This document shows positions 58,886 through 64,000 of a stretch of DNA of 64,000 bases, in pieces (the first letter of the stretch is position 1; every line of letters begins with the position of its first letter). Origin of the DNA: CAZCZU01 sp964503475 (GTDB taxonomy: Bacteria; Pseudomonadota; Zetaproteobacteria; Mariprofundales; Mariprofundaceae); NCBI GenBank assembly GCA_964503475.1, contig CAZCZU010000007.1, forward strand, positions 15,906 to 79,905. Direction: 5' to 3'. Position numbers and translations under genes: made by a program. The notes under the pieces are model-generated. The model was not told the origin of the DNA. It saw nothing but the letters and a program-made list of their open reading frames with translations, and did no database searches.

Positions 58886-60886
58886 GTGTATCAGGCACTG
58901 TTTCAATCCGTACATGTGTTGCCGGGCGTCGGGGAGGCGATCGAGAAGCGGCTGAACGGTCGCGGGGTGTTCAGCCTCGGCGATCTGCTGCTGCACCTGC
59001 CCAAGCGTTATGCCGACGATCGTACCGTTTCCCCGATTGCCATGCTGCAACCGGGGGTGGAGGCGCGCATTGCCGGGCGGGTCCTGCGACGCAGCAGTCG
59101 TGGCTACGGCCGCAAGCAGCAGGTGACCCTGCAACTGGCCGACGACAGCGGCGGCCAGATCGCCCTCAGTTTTTTCCATTCCGGTTACATGATGAAGGAT
59201 GCCCGGCTGGCCGAGGGGCAACAGATCAGCGTGCGCGGCACCCCCGAGCTGTGGCAGGGGCGCCCGCAGATGGCCCATCCCGACTGGTGCCCGGTCGAGC
59301 GCTTCGTGCCGGGCCTGCAGCCGGTTTATGCCGCTCTTGCGGGCCTGACCGGCAAGCGCCTGAGCGACCTGATCGACAAGGCCCTGAAACTGTTGCCGTT
59401 GGGAGCGGAAAGCCCCTTTGATTCGTTTTGTGCCGCTCTGCCGGATATGCGTACGGCCCTGCTGCACCTGCATAAGCCGCAGGTACTGGATGAGGATACG
59501 CTGCATACGGCTCTGATGCGTCTGAAACTGGAGGAGCTGCTGGTCTACCTCCACCTGATGCAGGAGAAGCGCAAGGAGGCGACCTGCCCGGCGCCGGCCC
59601 TGGGCGAACACGCCCTGGCCGATCGTCTGCGCGACAGTTTCCCTTATTCCTTAACCCCGGCCCAGCAGCAGGCATGGCAGGAGATTCGCCACGATCTGGC
59701 GCGTGGTGAGCGCATGCACCGCCTGTTGCAGGGCGATGTGGGCGCCGGCAAGACCTGGATTGCGGCTCTGGCCATGGCCGAGGCGTTTGATAACGGTATG
59801 CAGGCGGCTCTTTTGGCGCCGACCGAGGTGCTGGCGGCCCAGCATTACCAGACCCTGGCCGAACTGCTGGCGCCATTTGATATGGAGGTGGGGCTGCTGA
59901 CCGGCGGTATGCGGGCACCGGCCCGGCGCAAGCTGCTTGAAAGGCTGGCGGATGGCTCGCTGCCATTGCTGGTCGGTACGCACGCCCTGATCTCCGACGA
60001 TGTGCATTACCACAGGCTGGGCATGGCCCTGGTGGATGAGCAGCACCGCTTCGGTGTGCGCCAGCGCTGGGCTCTGGCCGAAAAGGGGGAGGCGGTGCAC
60101 CTGCTGGGCATGACGGCTACGCCCATTCCGCGCTCGCTGGCCCTGGCACTCTACGGCGACATGGATATGTCGCTGATGCGCGGCATGCCGCCGGGGCGCA
60201 AGCCGGTGGAGACACGCGTCATCGCCCCCAATCGCATGAGCCAGCTGGCCGATGGCATGCAGCGTATTCTCGACGGTGGCGGGCGCATCTACTGGATCGT
60301 GCCGCGTATCGATGAGGATGAAGACGGTATCTCGGTCGATCAGCGGGCCGAGGCGCTGGCCGCCCGTTTTCCCGCGGCCAACGTGCAGGGGCTGCACGGG
60401 CGCATGAAGGGTAAGGAGAAGCGGGCCGTGCTCGATGCCTTTGCCGATGGCTCCTGCCGGGTGCTGGTCTCCACGACGGTGGTCGAGGTGGGGGTCAACG
60501 TGCCGGAGGCAAGGCTGATCGTCATCGAGCAGGCCGATCTCTATGGCCTGGCCCAGCTGCACCAGCTGCGCGGTCGGGTGGGGCGCTCGGATGAACAGGG
60601 CTACTGCATCCTGTTGCCCGATCGCAATGCATCCGCCACAGCCCTGTCACGCCTGCAGCAGATGACCGCCAGCCACGATGGCCTGGAGCTGGCCGAGGCG
60701 GATCTGAAGCTGCGCGGTGCCGGTGATGTGATCGGGGTACAGCAGAGCGGTGTGGCCGGTTTCCGTCTGCTCGATGTGGTGCACGATATCGCCCTGATCC
60801 GCGAATGGCAGCAGCAGGAGATCGGGGTGAATCCCACCGAGGCCATGATCCGCTTCTGGCGGCCGGAGGTCGGTCCGGTCGACTGA
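58886..60886 (+). CDS. recG: ATP-dependent DNA helicase RecG
   Basis: A 666-residue helicase that regresses stalled replication forks and processes branched DNA. It has the N-terminal wedge/OB region (LGDLLLHLPKRYADDRT, then residues about 50-150), the P-loop QGDVGAGKTWIAALAMAEAF near residue 280, the DEQH box VDEQHRFGVRQRW near 382, LGMTATPIPRSLAL, and the C-terminal motifs VSTTVVEVGVNVPEA and LHQLRGRVGRSDEQGYC. The start is probably the GTG at 58886, since the family begins about here; no ribosome site is obvious. In E. coli recG also lies after spoT. It is convergent with the histidine kinase gene, six bases apart. Confidence 0.96.
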   Translation: MYQALFQSVHVLPGVGEAIEKRLNGRGVFSLGDLLLHLPKRYADDRTVSPIAMLQPGVEARIAGRVLRRSSRGYGRKQQVTLQLADDSGGQIALSFFHSGYMMKDARLAEGQQISVRGTPELWQGRPQMAHPDWCPVERFVPGLQPVYAALAGLTGKRLSDLIDKALKLLPLGAESPFDSFCAALPDMRTALLHLHKPQVLDEDTLHTALMRLKLEELLVYLHLMQEKRKEATCPAPALGEHALADRLRDSFPYSLTPAQQQAWQEIRHDLARGERMHRLLQGDVGAGKTWIAALAMAEAFDNGMQAALLAPTEVLAAQHYQTLAELLAPFDMEVGLLTGGMRAPARRKLLERLADGSLPLLVGTHALISDDVHYHRLGMALVDEQHRFGVRQRWALAEKGEAVHLLGMTATPIPRSLALALYGDMDMSLMRGMPPGRKPVETRVIAPNRMSQLADGMQRILDGGGRIYWIVPRIDEDEDGISVDQRAEALAARFPAANVQGLHGRMKGKEKRAVLDAFADGSCRVLVSTTVVEVGVNVPEARLIVIEQADLYGLAQLHQLRGRVGRSDEQGYCILLPDRNASATALSRLQQMTASHDGLELAEADLKLRGAGDVIGVQQSGVAGFRLLDVVHDIALIREWQQQEIGVNPTEAMIRFWRPEVGPVD

Positions 60887-60892
60887 TACCGG

Positions 60893-63800
60893 TTATTTGG
60901 CTGTTAGCAGCTTTCGGATGATCTGGCTCAGTTCGCTGATCTGCATCGGTTTGCCGATCAGGTGGAAGTTTGAAAGGTCATCCATTTCATCCCGCATTTC
61001 ATCCGCGCTGTAGCCGGTACAAAAAAGCAGTGGGATGTCGGGGGCGGAAGCGCGGATTTTTCGGGCCGCTTCCGGCCCGCTGAGCTGCGGCATCATCACA
61101 TCCAGTAGCAGCATATCGATACTGCCTTTGCGCATCTCGAACAGTCTGGTCGCCTCTTCGCCATTGTGGACTGGCAGGACATTGTATCCCAGTTCTTCTA
61201 GCACTTCAGATGTCATCTTGAGTACTTCCGGCTCATCGTCTGCGAACAGAATGGTTTCACCATGGCCTCGTTCGACGGGCTGATGGCTCTGTTTCTGATC
61301 GGTATCGGGTGGTTCGACCTTCTGCTGGTGATGACGGGGTAGGTAGATATGGAAGCTTGTACCCTTGCCCGCCTCGCTCTCAACCTCGATGGCACCATAG
61401 AGTGACTGAACCAGTCCCTGAATGACCGACAGGCCCAGGCCAGTGCCCTTGCCCACCTCCTTGGTCGTGAAGAAGGGCTCAAAAATCTTTTCCAGCTTCT
61501 CCTCTTTTATTCCGGTACCATTGTCCTGCACGGTCAGGCACACATATTTGTTGCCATTGAAGCGCTTGTGTCGTTGAAGGAATTCATTGCTTACGGTACC
61601 GGCATCAAGAGCGATGCGGATGCGCGGATTCTCGCATTCAGCACTGGCATCCCGGGCATTATTAAGCAGGTTGACGAGAATCTGCTGCAGCTGGGTGGGA
61701 TCAGCTGTAACCAGTAATTCTTCATGATGATTGCTCTCGCAGAGCAATTGTGTTTTTGCCGTCAGGGCACTGCCGGCCAGCTTGAGCCCCTCATCAAGCC
61801 ACGGCTTCATATCAATCGTTTGCTGCTTGTGATCGATAAAGTCCTTGCCGGCAAAGACGAGCAACTTCCGGATCATGCCTGCGGCCCGGAAACACATCGT
61901 CTCGGCCCGTTCGAGTTTATGATACGTGTCACCGCCGCGATCACTCTTCTCTTTGGCCAGATAGATATTGCCGGAGATGCCGACAAGCATATTGTTGAAC
62001 TCATGGGCGATGCCACCGACCAGTGTGCCGACCGCTTCCATCTTCTGGGTCTGACGTAACTGGTCTTCGAGTTTTTTGCGTTCGCTGATATCGGAGAATA
62101 CCCCGATGTAGTTTCGGATATTGCCTTCTCTGTCTTTGACGGCAGTGACCGTTAGTTGCTCTGTATACAGTTCCCCGTTTTTACGGCGGTTAATGATTTC
62201 GCCTTCCCAACGCTCATTGTGAATCAGTGTGGCCCACATTTGATTGAAAAACCGGATGTCATGCTTGCCGGAAGCCAGTATTTTGGTGCTTTGTCCGATG
62301 GCTTCGTCGCTCTCATAGCCGGTGATTTCGGTGAAGGCGGGATTGACGCTGACGATCGTGCCCCTGGGATCGGTGATTATGATCGCCTCATGGGTTTCGA
62401 AAGCGGTGGCGGCCAGGCGCAGCATCTCCTCACTCTGCTTGCGGTCGGTGATGTCTTCGACAATGGACCAGATATAGCTCTGTCCATTCGAGCCCTTGAT
62501 CAGCATGCCGTTGAGCTGGACTGGAACCAGGGAGCCATCCTTCCGGCGGTACACTTTTTCGTAGGGGCCGTAGTAGCCGCTTTTTCCCAGTAATTCCAGC
62601 TGTTGCTGCTCATTCCCGGCGTACTGTTCGGGTGTCAGTTGCCAGTAGTTGAGCCTTTTTAGCTCCGCTTCCGGATAACCGCATATGTTTGCGAATGCCT
62701 TGTTGAATTCGATGAATTGCCCATCCATGCCGGCCAGGGCGATGCCGACCGGGGCGAGCTCATACAGGCCGCGCAGCTTCTCCTCACTGGCGCGCAGGGC
62801 CTGCTCGGCCTGCTTGCGTTCGGTGATGTCCTCGATAATGCCGTCGATATGGGTGATCGTTCCCTGTTCGTCCCTGTAGGGGTGGGATGAAACGAGAACC
62901 GTGTGTCGGTTTCCATCCGGGTGGTCGAACTCCATCTCATACTGAACGAAATTGGCTTCACCATTGATCATGCGGTTGACGAATCCCTGGCCCTGTTCGA
63001 GTGAAGCCGGGTGCCAGTCGACCACATCGCTCCACGGTCGGCCGATGACGTCATCCCAGCTTTTGCCGGCGATTGCCTTGATGCCATTGCTGACATGCAG
63101 CATTTCGCCTGAATCGGCCTTGTGGCTGTAGACGATGAATTTATCGCCCATGTTATCGACCAGACGCTGGTATTTCTCCCGACTGGCACGAAGCGCTCCC
63201 TCCAGCTGGTAACGTTTGTTGAGGGTGTGTAGCAGAAACAGGAATGGAATCAGAATCAGGATGCCGGAGATGATCAGCCACAGGCGAATCTCCAGGATAT
63301 TATGCGCCCGGGTCGGCCAGCCGCGTTTGAGAACGGCCGCCAGCTGCCAGGTGCGTCCCGGAAGTTCGATGCGCAGGGTTTCCGGCTGCTCGTCGAACAG
63401 CCGGGGATCGCCGAAGAGGATTTTCCCGCCCGGCTCAGCGATATCCCTGATCGCCAGTGCAAGCGGCTGTGCTGCATCCAGCAGACCGACACGTCGATAG
63501 AGGGCATCCGCATCGATCACGGCCGAGAGCAGCCCCCAGAAGTGCCTGTCGCCCTGCTTGTCGAGCGTGAAGACCGGAAAACGGCCGATCAGTCCCGTGC
63601 CGCCCTGCACCAGGGGGAGGGGGCCTGCCAGGATCATCTTCTCCGATGTACGGGCTTTTTCGGCCATTCCGGCCTGGCCGGAGGTCTTGCGATAGTCGAG
63701 CCCGATGGCTGCTTCGTTGCCCTTCAGCAGGTACATCATACGGATCACCATGCCGGGGGCAGCACCGATATTGCGCAGGTTGGAGCCGCTTCCGAACAGG

Positions 63801-64000
63801 GGGACTGCGGCGCGGGCAAACTTCTGCTGGTTCAGATCGGGCCGGGAAGCGATCAGGCTGACCAGCCCGCGTACAAGCTGGATATCGTTTTCGATGCTTT
63901 GCTGCAGGCGGTCGCGAACCAGGCCCATATCGGTTCGAACTTCGAGGTGACGGGCCTCCAGGTAGTCGTTGTTGTAATGGTGCTCGACGAAGTAACCGGC
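60893..64000 (-). CDS. Hybrid histidine kinase, CHASE-PAS-HK-receiver (5' truncated)
   Basis: The frame runs without a stop to the right edge, so the start is outside the window; an internal ATG at 63928 is not the true start. Visible order: a periplasmic CHASE-type sensor (APGMVIRMMYLLKGNEAAIG), a membrane segment near 63220-63290 (LWLIISGILILIPFLFLLH), three PAS domains each ending in a PAC phrase (DITERKQAEQ, DITDRKQSEE, DISERKKLED), a HisKA/HATPase core with GGIAHEFNNML (phosphorylated His), NLLNNARDAS and GKGTGLGLSV, and a C-terminal receiver with LLLDVMMPQLSG (phosphorylated Asp). It senses a small molecule outside the inner membrane; the partner regulator is not in the window. Confidence 0.9.
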   Translation of the reverse strand, partial: AGYFVEHHYNNDYLEARHLEVRTDMGLVRDRLQQSIENDIQLVRGLVSLIASRPDLNQQKFARAAVPLFGSGSNLRNIGAAPGMVIRMMYLLKGNEAAIGLDYRKTSGQAGMAEKARTSEKMILAGPLPLVQGGTGLIGRFPVFTLDKQGDRHFWGLLSAVIDADALYRRVGLLDAAQPLALAIRDIAEPGGKILFGDPRLFDEQPETLRIELPGRTWQLAAVLKRGWPTRAHNILEIRLWLIISGILILIPFLFLLHTLNKRYQLEGALRASREKYQRLVDNMGDKFIVYSHKADSGEMLHVSNGIKAIAGKSWDDVIGRPWSDVVDWHPASLEQGQGFVNRMINGEANFVQYEMEFDHPDGNRHTVLVSSHPYRDEQGTITHIDGIIEDITERKQAEQALRASEEKLRGLYELAPVGIALAGMDGQFIEFNKAFANICGYPEAELKRLNYWQLTPEQYAGNEQQQLELLGKSGYYGPYEKVYRRKDGSLVPVQLNGMLIKGSNGQSYIWSIVEDITDRKQSEEMLRLAATAFETHEAIIITDPRGTIVSVNPAFTEITGYESDEAIGQSTKILASGKHDIRFFNQMWATLIHNERWEGEIINRRKNGELYTEQLTVTAVKDREGNIRNYIGVFSDISERKKLEDQLRQTQKMEAVGTLVGGIAHEFNNMLVGISGNIYLAKEKSDRGGDTYHKLERAETMCFRAAGMIRKLLVFAGKDFIDHKQQTIDMKPWLDEGLKLAGSALTAKTQLLCESNHHEELLVTADPTQLQQILVNLLNNARDASAECENPRIRIALDAGTVSNEFLQRHKRFNGNKYVCLTVQDNGTGIKEEKLEKIFEPFFTTKEVGKGTGLGLSVIQGLVQSLYGAIEVESEAGKGTSFHIYLPRHHQQKVEPPDTDQKQSHQPVERGHGETILFADDEPEVLKMTSEVLEELGYNVLPVHNGEEATRLFEMRKGSIDMLLLDVMMPQLSGPEAARKIRASAPDIPLLFCTGYSADEMRDEMDDLSNFHLIGKPMQISELSQIIRKLLTAK

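Overview
The window looks like chromosomal DNA of a GC-rich, Gram-negative, probably autotrophic proteobacterium. The evidence is several outer-membrane beta-barrels, a gmk-rpoZ-spoT-recG neighbourhood like that of gammaproteobacteria, a Calvin/gluconeogenesis block (glpX, tkt, gap, pgk, fba), two-subunit pyruvate carboxylase, PPi-type phosphofructokinase, glycogen genes and the carboxyspermidine polyamine route. An iron-oxidising zetaproteobacterium such as Mariprofundus would fit, but that is inference from gene content only.

Region 1 (1-18.7 kb) is accessory and mostly unrecognisable. It starts with a truncated gene, two small membrane proteins and a cysteine-rich beta-helix protein without a signal peptide. 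A scarred patch follows (IS3-type transposase relic, hemolysin III gene, remnant of a GGDEF gene). Then comes a tightly coupled four-gene operon of 14 kb: a BBP7-like outer-membrane barrel, an unknown 1186-aa protein, an endonuclease/exonuclease/phosphatase-fold enzyme and an unknown 2760-aa protein. This is the best candidate for an undescribed system.

Region 2 (18.7-28.5 kb) holds minus-strand genes: a membrane diguanylate cyclase, yaeQ, an IMPACT-family gene, a ppiC-cvfB-rluA operon, a small barrel, and a three-gene polyamine operon (agmatinase, carboxyspermidine dehydrogenase, carboxyspermidine decarboxylase). An AT-rich gap at 21.2-21.5 kb carries two DnaA-box matches. A 0.55-kb gap at 28.5-29.0 kb is filled by about three copies of a structured repeat whose stems are kept by compensating base changes.

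Region 3 (29.0-51.2 kb) is central carbon metabolism. The minus-strand series glpX-tkt-gap-pgk-pyk-fba-pycA-pycB is followed by an inositol-monophosphatase-like gene, PPi-phosphofructokinase, glucan phosphorylase, ROK glucokinase, glycogen synthase and phosphoglucose isomerase. Together these connect CO2 fixation or gluconeogenesis to glycogen storage and its remobilisation. Inside this block an FHA-GAF-adenylate cyclase gene is broken by a frameshift in a run of seven Gs.

Region 4 (51.2-64 kb) has an amino-acid/cation symporter, ferredoxin, gmk, rpoZ, spoT, ridA, a two-gene operon for an outer-membrane barrel and a glycine-rich secreted protein with a minisatellite, a possible non-coding transcript between terminators, rpmB, recG and a hybrid CHASE-PAS histidine kinase cut by the right edge. 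No rRNA, tRNA, CRISPR array or intact insertion sequence was seen.
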